The notes under the pieces were generated by a model, which saw only the letters and a list, made by a program, of their open reading frames with translations, was not told the DNA's origin and searched no databases. DNA of 18,374 nt from Chloroflexota bacterium (lineage in GTDB: Bacteria > Chloroflexota > Anaerolineae > Anaerolineales > Villigracilaceae): positions 1 through 18,374 of the forward strand of contig JACPVB010000141.1 of the NCBI GenBank assembly GCA_016191985.1. Reading direction: 5' to 3'. The translations under genes and the position numbers were made by a program. Of this stretch, positions 1 through 6,681 are shown piece after piece. The stretch's first letter is position 1; every line of letters starts with the position of its first letter.

Positions 1-22
1 AAGCGCTGAAAAAATTTTGCAT
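1..22 (-). CDS. Start of a downstream gene, cut by the window edge
   Basis: Only the first seven codons (MQNFFSA) are inside the window, so nothing can be said about function. The start is supported by a strong Shine-Dalgarno sequence on the minus strand (AAGGAGGAG, bases 26-34) three bases before the ATG at 20-22. It begins 17 bases after the stop codon of the 822-residue PP2C-like protein, on the same strand, so the two are probably cotranscribed. The rest lies beyond base 1. Confidence 0.5.
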
Positions 23-39
23 AAACTCCTCCTTACTGG

Positions 40-2508
40 TTACGGCATATTGGTGGCGAAATAAATTTGCCCGTCCACTGCCAGGTATAACACGTGGTTG
101 GGACTGACTGCCATGGCGCCGGCCGGCCCGGACGGGATCGAGCCGCTGGCCCCCGTCGCCGGGCGGAACTGGTTTTGCAATTCAAGTGAACGCGGTGAAA
201 AACGCATCACACCCTGAGTGTCCGCATCCAGCAATAAAATGGATTGATCCGGGAGAGCGGCGAAAAACATTTGGGTAAAGTGCGCCGTGCCGAAAAGGTC
301 AATATCCTGATAGGCGCTGAATGGATTTACCAGCGGGAGCGGGTCCTGGCATTGCGATGTGCTTGATTCAACGGTCGTGTACGAGCAAATGGAGAGATGC
401 CCATCGCCGTGGAGCATGTATAACTCATCCCCAGAGATGATGAAATCGATCACATCCTGGGTGGGGGTCTGTTTGCCAAAGAAGAAATAGGGACGATCCA
501 CGAACGTGCCGTCCTTTCCATTGTAGACCCAGACAGCGCGTGCGGGCGCATCCAACACGTACAGGTTCCCGTTGTCCAATGTGAACCCGGTGACGCGCCC
601 CCAGTTTGTATCTGGCGTGGGCAGCGGAATGGCTTGTGCTACCATGCCCGGCGCACAGTACAGGAGGTTGCCGTTTGCATCGATGCCAAGCATGGTGGCA
701 TTGATGGCGTTCAACCCCGGCAGCGCCAGAATGTCCACCAGCGCGCCGACTGTGTAATTCCCATACACGCCTGGGCGGCAGTTGAAAGTTGTATCGAGTT
801 GCAGTCCCCGTCCACCTGTGGCGGAGAAAGCGCGCAATGCTTCGCCGTTGTCCGCGTTGAGCAGGAAGAGTTCTGTTTCACTGGCTGCCATACGGCTGAC
901 ATCGATGTTTGGTTTGCTGCTGAATGCCGCATTGAATTGCAGTCGGGTGATGCCGAGCAGTTGATCGAGGTTTTGCTCCGCTTCCCTGCGAAGGGTGATC
1001 GCCTCCGATGTTTCGCGGTGCGTTTCCGCTTTATCCACATTCAGCAAAACATTTTCCCAGGCCACGCGCTGTTCCACCGGGTTGGTGAGCGTCACCGCCT
1101 GCGCCTTGCTTTGTTCCGCCTGCCTGAGATAGGTGTCGTATTGTTCACTGCGCCCGTAACGCCAGTAGACAACGAACATGATCGTGACGACGATCAGCGG
1201 AATGAGCACCGCCATGAATCCCATCAGCGTGGTGGATGGAACCGATGAATCAGCCGCCTCTGCATTTGGCAGTAGACGCGGCAGAAAATTGCGGAGTTTT
1301 TGACCGAAGGTCTCGCTCATCCTACGGGTGGCCTGAATGCCGCTGGCAAGCACTTTTGCAGTCTGACGGGTTCGTACGGATGGCTCACGCGGCACTGCGG
1401 GTTCTTCCACCTTTTGAGGTTCAGCGATATTTTCTTCCGCAGTCTCTTCCATTTCAGGGGCCGCCTCCTCGTTGGGAGTGCCTGCTGCGCTTACATCAAT
1501 TTGCGGTTTCGATTGCACCCGCGGAATGGACGCGGGGAATTCACGCGGCGCAGTGCCATGTGTGCGCGGCAGACCCGCCAGCGGGTTGGACTGTGTCTGT
1601 TCCTGCGCGAACGATTCTTCCTTTTGTGGGGGAATGGCGTAGGCGGAAGGTTGCAAATAATGCGCGGTTTGATTTTCAGTCTCTTCTGGAACGGGAGCGG
1701 GTTCTTCGGGAATAGAGTCAACCTGCACGGGTGTGGACTCTGCTTCTTGTCGATGAGGCAGTTTCGAGATTAAGGAAGGAGGCGGAGGCGCTTCCTCCTG
1801 TTTTTCTTCTTTAATTTCGGGAATCCCTTTTAAGAGATGCAATCCGCCCGCGCCGTCTGTGGCCTGAATCAAAACAGAATTGAGATCATCGCGGGTGAGT
1901 GTGGAAAGGCGGCGGCGCATCGCATCTACTGACGAGGGGTGCGAATCTTCGAGCGTGCTTTCCCATGCGCTCGGGATTCTGCCCGCCAGCAGCATTCGAT
2001 CCCCCGCGTTCAAAGAGACCTGGGCATAATAAACATTGGTGCTTTGACCGATGCCCAAGCCCTTGCCCGACGTGCCAGGCTCGTGGATGTGACGGGCTTC
2101 GTCCTGCCCAAACCAATACACGTGCATTGGCCCGCTGATGGAAACCGTGCATTGCGAATCGCGCAGCGCGGCAAGTGTCAACCAACCGTTTGTATATTGC
2201 CCGCGCCCGCTGGTGGACATGTTGCGGTCGAGCAGGGTTTTATTGACATATTCCGTTGCGGCGCGTAACGCGTTGGTGAGCGAGCCTGAGGTTTGGTAAA
2301 AAGCATTGCCGGCATCCTGCGCCAACTGCATATATTCCGAAGCTGAAAAAACAGCATTGCCTGTCAGCAGCAAATACGCCACCAGGCGGTCTTGTGATCG
2401 GACGCGCGCCGCGCCGGGCGGCGGGGTTAATGCAAGCAAACCAGGCAGGCTGGGGAGTTCCTGTCCATTGATGCGGTAAAGTGGGGCAAGGGTGAGGTCG
2501 AGAGCCAT
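40..2508 (-). CDS. PP2C-like / single-TM / propeller-like protein
   Basis: An 822-residue protein with three visible parts. Residues about 1-230 resemble a PPM/PP2C-type phosphatase fold (for example the runs GWLTLAAL, SISGPMHVYWFG and LNAGDRMLLAGRIPSAW), but I do not see the paired catalytic Asp motifs (DGxGG and GxSDG types), so it is probably a catalytically dead relative. Residues about 231-400 are a Pro/Glu-rich, presumably disordered linker. One transmembrane helix spans about 427-449, followed by a charged, probably coiled-coil stretch (about 453-515). Residues about 520-822 contain repeated beta-rich blades (NGNLYVLD, GDELYMLHGDGHL, DQSILLLDADTQGVMRF, NHVLYLAVDGQIYF) suggesting an extracytoplasmic beta-propeller. 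A TTGACA-like hexamer lies at 2531-2536 (minus), but no well-spaced -10 follows. A sensing or scaffold role is inference; the architecture is clear, the function is not. Confidence 0.85.
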   Translation of the reverse strand: MALDLTLAPLYRINGQELPSLPGLLALTPPPGAARVRSQDRLVAYLLLTGNAVFSASEYMQLAQDAGNAFYQTSGSLTNALRAATEYVNKTLLDRNMSTSGRGQYTNGWLTLAALRDSQCTVSISGPMHVYWFGQDEARHIHEPGTSGKGLGIGQSTNVYYAQVSLNAGDRMLLAGRIPSAWESTLEDSHPSSVDAMRRRLSTLTRDDLNSVLIQATDGAGGLHLLKGIPEIKEEKQEEAPPPPSLISKLPHRQEAESTPVQVDSIPEEPAPVPEETENQTAHYLQPSAYAIPPQKEESFAQEQTQSNPLAGLPRTHGTAPREFPASIPRVQSKPQIDVSAAGTPNEEAAPEMEETAEENIAEPQKVEEPAVPREPSVRTRQTAKVLASGIQATRRMSETFGQKLRNFLPRLLPNAEAADSSVPSTTLMGFMAVLIPLIVVTIMFVVYWRYGRSEQYDTYLRQAEQSKAQAVTLTNPVEQRVAWENVLLNVDKAETHRETSEAITLRREAEQNLDQLLGITRLQFNAAFSSKPNIDVSRMAASETELFLLNADNGEALRAFSATGGRGLQLDTTFNCRPGVYGNYTVGALVDILALPGLNAINATMLGIDANGNLLYCAPGMVAQAIPLPTPDTNWGRVTGFTLDNGNLYVLDAPARAVWVYNGKDGTFVDRPYFFFGKQTPTQDVIDFIISGDELYMLHGDGHLSICSYTTVESSTSQCQDPLPLVNPFSAYQDIDLFGTAHFTQMFFAALPDQSILLLDADTQGVMRFSPRSLELQNQFRPATGASGSIPSGPAGAMAVSPNHVLYLAVDGQIYFATNMP

Positions 2509-2548
2509 GTAAGAATACGCCTTAAGCGAGTGTCAAGGTCTTTGGAAT

Positions 2549-2592
2549 CGGGCAGCTCGCTGCCCGAAATTTCCATCAGCTTGCTGATGGAA
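2549..2592. repeat. Two adjacent short palindromes between divergent genes
   Basis: Two perfect hairpin-forming palindromes sit back to back in the divergent gap. CGGGCAG-CTCG-CTGCCCG occupies 2549-2566 (7-bp stem). TTCCATCAGC-TT-GCTGATGGAA occupies 2571-2592 (10-bp stem, 2-base loop). They look like dispersed REP-type units rather than terminators, because both flanking genes start here rather than end. Confidence 0.6.
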
Positions 2593-2634
2593 TCCAGAAT
2601 CATAATTTATTATAACTGGTAAAATTCGGCGGCT

Positions 2635-3666
2635 ATGGAATATACAATTCACAAGGAATTTTCTGAAATCAACCCGCAGGAGTGGAACGACCTTTTGAAA
2701 GCATCGGTCAGTGACACTCCCTTTTTGCGTCACGAATATCAACGCGCCTGGTGGGAACATCGCGGCGGCGGCGAATGGCAGGATGCCAAACTTGTCCTCG
2801 TCTCCGCCTGCGAAGATGAAAAACTCATCGGCATTGCGCCGCTCTTCATTGCCGAATACGAAGGCAAACCCGCGCTCCTTTTAATAGGCAGCATCGAAAT
2901 CTCCGACTATCTGGATTTGATCGTGCGGATGGATGACCACGCCCGCTTTCTCGCTGGCCTCTTGGATTTCCTCGCTTCTTCTTTACCCTTCGACACGGCT
3001 CAGGGCGAGCCTGATAACTGGTCCAGTCTCGATTGGTATAACCTCCCCGATACCTCTCCCACCCTCGCCGCCCTCAAAGCGGAATCTGAATCCCGCGGCT
3101 GGACTCACCTCGAAGAAATCTATCGTCCCACCCCGCGCATCGCCTTGACCGGTGACTTTGAAGAATATCTCTCCCGCGTGGAGAAGAAACAGCGCCACGA
3201 GATCCGCCGCAAATTAAGACGCGCCGAAGAAAGCGGGCGCGGCCTGCGCTGGTTCATCTCCGACATGTCCGACCCCGAAGCAGAAATAGATAATTTCCTA
3301 AAACTGATGGAACAGGATCAGAACAAGGCGGGCTTTTTACACGAACCCATGCACGCCCAAATGCGGGATGTCATCCGCGCGGCGCATGAGAACGGCTGGC
3401 TGTGGCTGGCATTTCTTGAAGCCGATGGTCAACGCATTGCGGCGTCTCTTAATTTCGATTATGGCAACAAACTGTGGGGTTACAACGCCGGCGTCAACCG
3501 CGATTTTATGGAGCTATCCCCCGGCTGGGTGCTGCTAACATACGTCCTGCAATGGTGTTGTCAAAACGGACGCTACGAATTCGACTTCATGCGCGGCGAT
3601 GAAGAATACAAATATCGCTTCGGCGGGGTGAATCAGTATGTGATGCGGGGGAGATTAACTCGCTGA
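2635..3666 (+). CDS. CelD/BcsL-type (FemAB-like) GNAT acetyltransferase
   Basis: A 343-residue protein of the Acetyltransf_6 group, often annotated as 'acetyltransferase involved in cellulose biosynthesis, CelD/BcsL family'. Family hallmarks visible are the early block with TPFLRHEY and AWWEH, the basic stretch RVEKKQRHEIRRKLRRAEE before the second GNAT-like half, and the C-terminal FDFMRGDEEYKYRFG. It should transfer an acyl or aminoacyl group in the cytoplasm to a sugar or envelope precursor; the substrate is unknown. The ATG at 2635 has no clear Shine-Dalgarno sequence; TATAAC at 2611-2616 may be a -10 box. Oddly, residues around 118-127 (PFDTAQGEP) are encoded by a copy of a dispersed short repeat (2986-3011), in frame, just before DNWSSLDW. 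The family is clear; the biological role is not. Confidence 0.85.
   Translation: MEYTIHKEFSEINPQEWNDLLKASVSDTPFLRHEYQRAWWEHRGGGEWQDAKLVLVSACEDEKLIGIAPLFIAEYEGKPALLLIGSIEISDYLDLIVRMDDHARFLAGLLDFLASSLPFDTAQGEPDNWSSLDWYNLPDTSPTLAALKAESESRGWTHLEEIYRPTPRIALTGDFEEYLSRVEKKQRHEIRRKLRRAEESGRGLRWFISDMSDPEAEIDNFLKLMEQDQNKAGFLHEPMHAQMRDVIRAAHENGWLWLAFLEADGQRIAASLNFDYGNKLWGYNAGVNRDFMELSPGWVLLTYVLQWCCQNGRYEFDFMRGDEEYKYRFGGVNQYVMRGRLTR
2986..3011. repeat. Dispersed TTCGACA..GCTCAGG repeat, copy inside a gene
   Basis: CCCTTCGACACGGCTCAGGG followed by CGAGCC matches the core seen at 5969-5990, 6489-6506 (reverse orientation) and 8214-8237. Here it lies inside the acetyltransferase coding region and reads through in frame as LPFDTAQGEP. 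Confidence 0.7.
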
Positions 3667-3673
3667 GTGAAAA

Positions 3674-3733
3674 GTAGGGACACAGCGGGTAGGTTGATGA
3701 TTTTGACGATGGTTTGTCGCGCTGTGTCCCTAC
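3674..3733. repeat. Inverted-repeat element with GTAGGGACACAGCG ends
   Basis: A perfect 14-bp inverted repeat, GTAGGGACACAGCG (3674-3687) and CGCTGTGTCCCTAC (3720-3733), separated by 32 bases. It starts seven bases after the acetyltransferase stop codon. It could act as a transcript-end hairpin, but the long loop and lack of a T-run favour a small dispersed palindromic (MITE/REP-like) element. Confidence 0.7.
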
Positions 3734-3825
3734 GGTTAATCAAGGCACGATTGCGTTAGCGAATTTTGGGCGGGCCGGGAAAATGCCTGAGAGCAGAAAA
3801 AACTCGAAGCCAGAAAAATGCTTGT

Positions 3826-3862
3826 AAATCGCGCAGCAGATTTTTGGGAGTCTGCGCGATTT
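3826..3862. terminator. Hairpin at the end of the 434-residue membrane protein gene
   Basis: AAATCGCGCAG (3826-3836) pairs perfectly with CTGCGCGATTT (3852-3862), an 11-bp stem with a 15-base loop. It begins just past the stop codon of the minus-strand gene ending at 3876. On the minus strand a short T-run (CATTTTTC) follows several bases later, so it is a plausible but not textbook intrinsic terminator; it could also be another dispersed palindrome. Confidence 0.45.
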
Positions 3863-3875
3863 GTTGGGCAGCCGT

Positions 3876-5180
3876 TCATTTGTACCAGAAAAATACTGGT
3901 AACATCACTGAGACAAGAATTGCCCAGATTGCATAATAGGGCAAATAACCTGCAATCCAATTCTCCAACTTTTCGAATGGTTTGCCTGTCCAAATGAAAC
4001 GAACATAGTAAACGAGTATTCCCGTTAAGTGTATAAATACAAGCAAATTTATTCCAAGGATGGCAATTCTGTTTGGCGTTAGGCCATAAACGTCACTAGC
4101 TGATCTAAAAAGTGTTGCCGATAAAGCAATTGCGTCAAGAATTATTATGGCACAAGCAAGTCCAATGTTTAGATAATCATTTGCGCTTGGTAGTAATGTT
4201 GCATTGCGTTCAGCAATAGTGAATATCAATAAGCCTAGCACGATAATTAGCAAGATATTTAGTGCCATCAGATATTCACGGTCGCCGAACGGATTTTTTT
4301 GGTAGATGACCATGATTATCAAATACACGAGAGTAGTGATTAGAAAAAGTGGCGTGAAGAATTTTGCAATGGTAGGTGCGATGTTTAGGCGCTTATCAAT
4401 AACTTTATCCAGGAGAAAGGTTGCAATGATGGGCGTGGATACTACACCATATATGATTACATAATCTTGATACCACAGAGACAATTCATAAGTCTTTTCG
4501 ATAAACTCAAGTAAAGCTAAGGTAATGCTCGCTAAGATTGCACCACCAATTATCAGAATCGTCGTGTAAATAATTACTTCACCGTTGTACCTAAGGAATC
4601 CCATTCTGGCGGATGTATTTTTCCAGTCTTTTCCTGCAAAGGCAACACCCGTTAATAACCATAGAAATAATGGTATGTGTATTTCTGCGTTTGTGATTGC
4701 GTCGTCGAAGGCCCTATACATTTTCCAAAATTCATAAGATTTATCGCCACCGCTTGGAAGTAAGTTCAAGTATAGCAAAGTGCTTGCCGCAATGAAAAAT
4801 ATTAAAACAGTAAACTTGGTTAATTTGGTGCGCTGAACAAAATACGCGATTAAGGGAACAATAAATACCAAAGCTATATTCCGTTCATAAAATGAGTAAT
4901 TTATTGACTCAAAGTAATCTGGTAATTTGAAAATTGTCCCCGCTATTGCAGTTAACACAATAAGCATGAGAATATTCTTGAATGACCAAGCGGAATCGCC
5001 TTTCCTTTTTTCACTTTCTGATTCGTACCTTAATCTCTCTTGCCATACTTGCAAGATGGTTGATTCTGGATGCTTTGCGAAAACAGAAGGAAATGCTTTG
5101 AGAAACTGATCAGGGTTTTCTCGAAATAGAGATTCTAATTCTTTCGGGGAGTCGAATGCTTCGATGATTTTGGTTTCCAT
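3876..5180 (-). CDS. Multi-pass membrane protein, possibly DUF4153-like
   Basis: A 434-residue integral membrane protein. About 90 N-terminal residues are soluble and charged (METKIIEAFDSPKELESLF, then LQVWQERLRYESESEKRKG), followed by roughly ten to twelve hydrophobic segments to the C-terminus. The layout and central stretches (FYERNIALVFIVPL, HIPLFLWLLTGVAFAGKDW, NPFGDREYLMALNILLI) remind me of DUF4153 membrane proteins, but I cannot confirm that without a profile search. No catalytic motif is evident. The gene is visibly AT-richer than its neighbours, with many ATT, AAT and AAA codons, suggesting a different origin. It follows the 218-residue membrane protein gene by 50 bases on the same strand. 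Its ribosome-binding site is weak (AGAAAG upstream of the ATG). Confidence 0.8.
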   Translation of the reverse strand: METKIIEAFDSPKELESLFRENPDQFLKAFPSVFAKHPESTILQVWQERLRYESESEKRKGDSAWSFKNILMLIVLTAIAGTIFKLPDYFESINYSFYERNIALVFIVPLIAYFVQRTKLTKFTVLIFFIAASTLLYLNLLPSGGDKSYEFWKMYRAFDDAITNAEIHIPLFLWLLTGVAFAGKDWKNTSARMGFLRYNGEVIIYTTILIIGGAILASITLALLEFIEKTYELSLWYQDYVIIYGVVSTPIIATFLLDKVIDKRLNIAPTIAKFFTPLFLITTLVYLIIMVIYQKNPFGDREYLMALNILLIIVLGLLIFTIAERNATLLPSANDYLNIGLACAIIILDAIALSATLFRSASDVYGLTPNRIAILGINLLVFIHLTGILVYYVRFIWTGKPFEKLENWIAGYLPYYAIWAILVSVMLPVFFWYK

Positions 5181-5230
5181 ATTGATGTCTTTCTATGATG
5201 ATGTATTTAGGGATGCCCAACAAAGTGTTT

Positions 5231-5887
5231 TCAGACACCTGCTGAAAATGACACGAACAACCAATAATATACCGCAGAAATAATTGTAAAAACAAGATAG
5301 GGCAATGCGGCATACCCCAGTCCTTTCCACCAACTTACCTTCAATTCATCTTTAAAAGCAAACGCTTCATAGAAGATCAGCAACAACGCGCCGATGATGG
5401 CGATGTTGTAAAACCCAATGGTGTTCATTCCCCAAAAGACGAGCAAAACATAAATCAACTGCGGCGGAGTGATCAGATAGCATTGGATGAAGAACAATCG
5501 CTTCAGTCCCGAACGCCGCAGCGGACGTTTGTTCAGCCATTCCAGCCAGACCAGATAAATCAACAGCGTGATCGTGGTCGTGATGGTACTGGTGATTAAG
5601 TTGCTCTCGGTCAATTGCGCCCAGGCTGAATTGGGAGCGAACGAAGCGTCCGTCATCCAGGTGAACATGGCGCTGGGCAGGACCGCCACCAGAAGAAAAA
5701 ACAAAGTTGGGGACAGGTACTCATCGAACTGCTCTTCCGGTTCCTTTCCCCACTCTTGATTCACATACGCCGTCATCAAGTCCGGGCGCAATACAGCGCG
5801 GACAATGGTCTTCGGCAGAAGCAGCGCCCAGACAACGATCTCATACACAAGGTCTTGCAGGGATTGAATGATCTTGAGAAAGTCCAT
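5231..5887 (-). CDS. Multi-pass membrane protein of unknown function (Yip1-like?)
   Basis: A 218-residue protein with an amphipathic N-terminus (MDFLKIIQSLQDLVYEIVVW), a short soluble loop (RPDLMTAYVNQEWGKEPEEQFDEYLSP) and about five transmembrane helices. The arrangement resembles Yip1-type permease-like membrane proteins, but this is only an impression. The open frame extends upstream to 5956, but I place the start at 5887 because AAAGGA stands at the right distance before this ATG and the extra 23 residues are encoded by a dispersed palindrome. It is upstream of, and probably cotranscribed with, the AT-rich membrane protein gene. Confidence 0.75.
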   Translation of the reverse strand: MDFLKIIQSLQDLVYEIVVWALLLPKTIVRAVLRPDLMTAYVNQEWGKEPEEQFDEYLSPTLFFLLVAVLPSAMFTWMTDASFAPNSAWAQLTESNLITSTITTTITLLIYLVWLEWLNKRPLRRSGLKRLFFIQCYLITPPQLIYVLLVFWGMNTIGFYNIAIIGALLLIFYEAFAFKDELKVSWWKGLGYAALPYLVFTIISAVYYWLFVSFSAGV

Positions 5888-5930
5888 ATTCTGTCCTTTA
5901 ATTTCTAAAAATATAGTCTCGCTGATTAAT

Positions 5931-6002
5931 CGTACCGCAGACTTTAGTCTGCACATTTGCAGGCTGATGCTTCGACACGCTCAGCTCAGGGTCTGCGGTA
6001 CG
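5931..6002. repeat. Palindromic element interrupted by a TTCGACA-type repeat
   Basis: The outer arms CGTACCGCAGAC (5931-5942) and GTCTGCGGTACG (5991-6002) are perfect inverted repeats. The left half contains its own hairpin GCAGACT-TT-AGTCTGC (5937-5952). The right half should mirror this, as in the related element at 14435-14493, but is broken by a copy of the short repeat TTCGACACGCTCAG (5971-5984 and flanks). It lies upstream of the 5887 gene start. Confidence 0.65.
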
Positions 6003-6023
6003 CTTAACTTGGTTTTATTTTCT

Positions 6024-6055
6024 TTGAGAAAAAATTAATCTGAGGGTGTTATAGT
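6024..6055 (+). promoter_or_regulatory. Candidate promoter of the 51-residue membrane protein
   Basis: TTGAGA (6024-6029) and TATAGT (6050-6055) look like sigma-70 type -35 and -10 boxes, with a somewhat long 20-base spacer. The start codon of the small gene follows 42 bases after the -10, with a good ribosome-binding site between. No experimental support; the spacer lowers confidence. Confidence 0.35.
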
Positions 6056-6097
6056 AAAAAGTATCTTTTATCGTTATGTTGGAAGGAGAAACAAAAA

Positions 6098-6253
6098 ATG
6101 AAACTCAACAGGAATCTCGGCATGGTTTTACTGGCGGTCTATTTGATCCTGGTTGGTCTTCAAGGCTTAATTGGTCTCTCACTTGGCGCGTTGAGCATCA
6201 TCGTGCCGATCTGTGCCCTGGCTGCGGGAGTGCTCCTGATCCTCAACCGTTAG
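6098..6253 (+). CDS. Small membrane protein (51 residues)
   Basis: ATG at 6098 follows GGAAGGAGAAAC (Shine-Dalgarno GGAGA) at normal spacing and opens a 51-codon frame ending in TAG. The product starts MKLNRNLGMVLLAVYLILVG and is nearly all hydrophobic: two helices (about residues 8-25 and 28-48) joined by a Gly/Ser-rich turn (GLIGLSLG), ending LLILNR with a basic C-terminus. This is the layout of small two-helix inner-membrane proteins (compare DUF3096-type hairpins), though I cannot assign a family. A longer overlapping frame from 6076 encodes a non-hydrophobic, compositionally odd peptide and has no ribosome-binding site, so I take this frame as the real gene. A candidate promoter lies at 6024-6055. 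Confidence 0.7.
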   Translation: MKLNRNLGMVLLAVYLILVGLQGLIGLSLGALSIIVPICALAAGVLLILNR

Positions 6254-6397
6254 GCAATCCAGTGGACTCTGTGGTCAAATCTTTTAACAAACCCACGCGA
6301 CTAGCCACTCCTTGAAAATAATAGAAATTGTCACCTTGTGGAATCTGTACAAGGTTTAACGCGAAGGCGCAATGTCGCAAAGGAAAAGAGCATTAAA

Positions 6398-6540
6398 CAG
6401 GACTTACGCAGAATGGTATTTTCGTCCGCTAATCTTCACGAATTTTCGCTAATCTTTTAAAAATTCGCGCAGATTGGCGTAGACCTGTCCTGAGCTTGTC
6501 GAAGGGTTAGCGGATTCTGTTGGAGTTTTGCGGAAGTCCT
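6398..6540. mobile_element. MITE-like insert with AGGACTTACGCA ends
   Basis: Terminal inverted repeats AGGACTTACGCA (6399-6410) and TGCGGAAGTCCT (6529-6540) match at 11 of 12 positions. ATTAAA occurs immediately outside each end (6392-6397 and 6541-6546), as expected of a target-site duplication, give or take one base on the left. The insert is about 143 bases, has no open frame, and contains CCGCTAA/TTAGCGG sub-repeats. It also contains a reverse copy of the TTCGACA repeat (6489-6506). It would need a transposase supplied from elsewhere. Confidence 0.55.
6489..6506. repeat. Dispersed TTCGACA..GCTCAGG repeat, reverse copy
   Basis: CCTGAGCTTGTCGAAGGG is the reverse complement of the core seen at 2986-3011. 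It sits inside the MITE-like insert between GCGTAGAC and TTAGCGG, apparently interrupting that element's own sequence. Confidence 0.7.
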
Positions 6541-6681
6541 ATTAAATCTTAGCGTCTCCCTGGCACCGCCCGCCACATTGTCCCCGACGCGGAGCGAGTG
6601 GGAGGGCAGGTGTGGCGTCTTCGCGTTAAAATGCCTGACACAACGCGGCTGGGAAGCAAAGATGACAACCTCTCCTCTTCG

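Larger units (their letters stand above)
6355..6630. repeat. Composite repeat: old inverted repeat with two nested insertions
   Basis: The region 6254-6681 (428 bases) has no gene. The ends TTTAACGCGAAGGCGC (6355-6370) and GCGTCTTCGCGTTAAA (6615-6630) are inverted repeats matching 15 of 16. Between them lie two inserts: one at 6398-6540 flanked by ATTAAA on both sides, and one of about 57 bases (6558-6614) flanked by GCGTCT on both sides (6552-6557 and 6615-6620). Removing both inserts and one copy of each 6-mer leaves a compact element of about 60-70 bases with complementary ends. Confidence 0.6.

Noticed and set aside
634..1248. 204-residue plus-strand frame opposite the PP2C-like gene
   Set aside because: Antisense shadow of a well-supported coding region; no recognisable motif and no ribosome-binding site.
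5888..5956. Upstream extension of the 218-residue membrane protein
   Set aside because: The extra 23 codons are read from a dispersed palindrome, and AAAGGA fits the ATG at 5887.
6076..6315. 79-residue frame overlapping the small membrane protein
   Set aside because: Its ATG overlaps the Shine-Dalgarno of the 51-residue frame, it has no ribosome-binding site of its own, and its product (rich in Trp, Pro and Arg after a polar start) looks like an out-of-frame reading of a hydrophobic gene.
6355..6630. CRISPR array or tandem repeat
   Set aside because: The repeats are inverted and of differing families with no regular spacer period.
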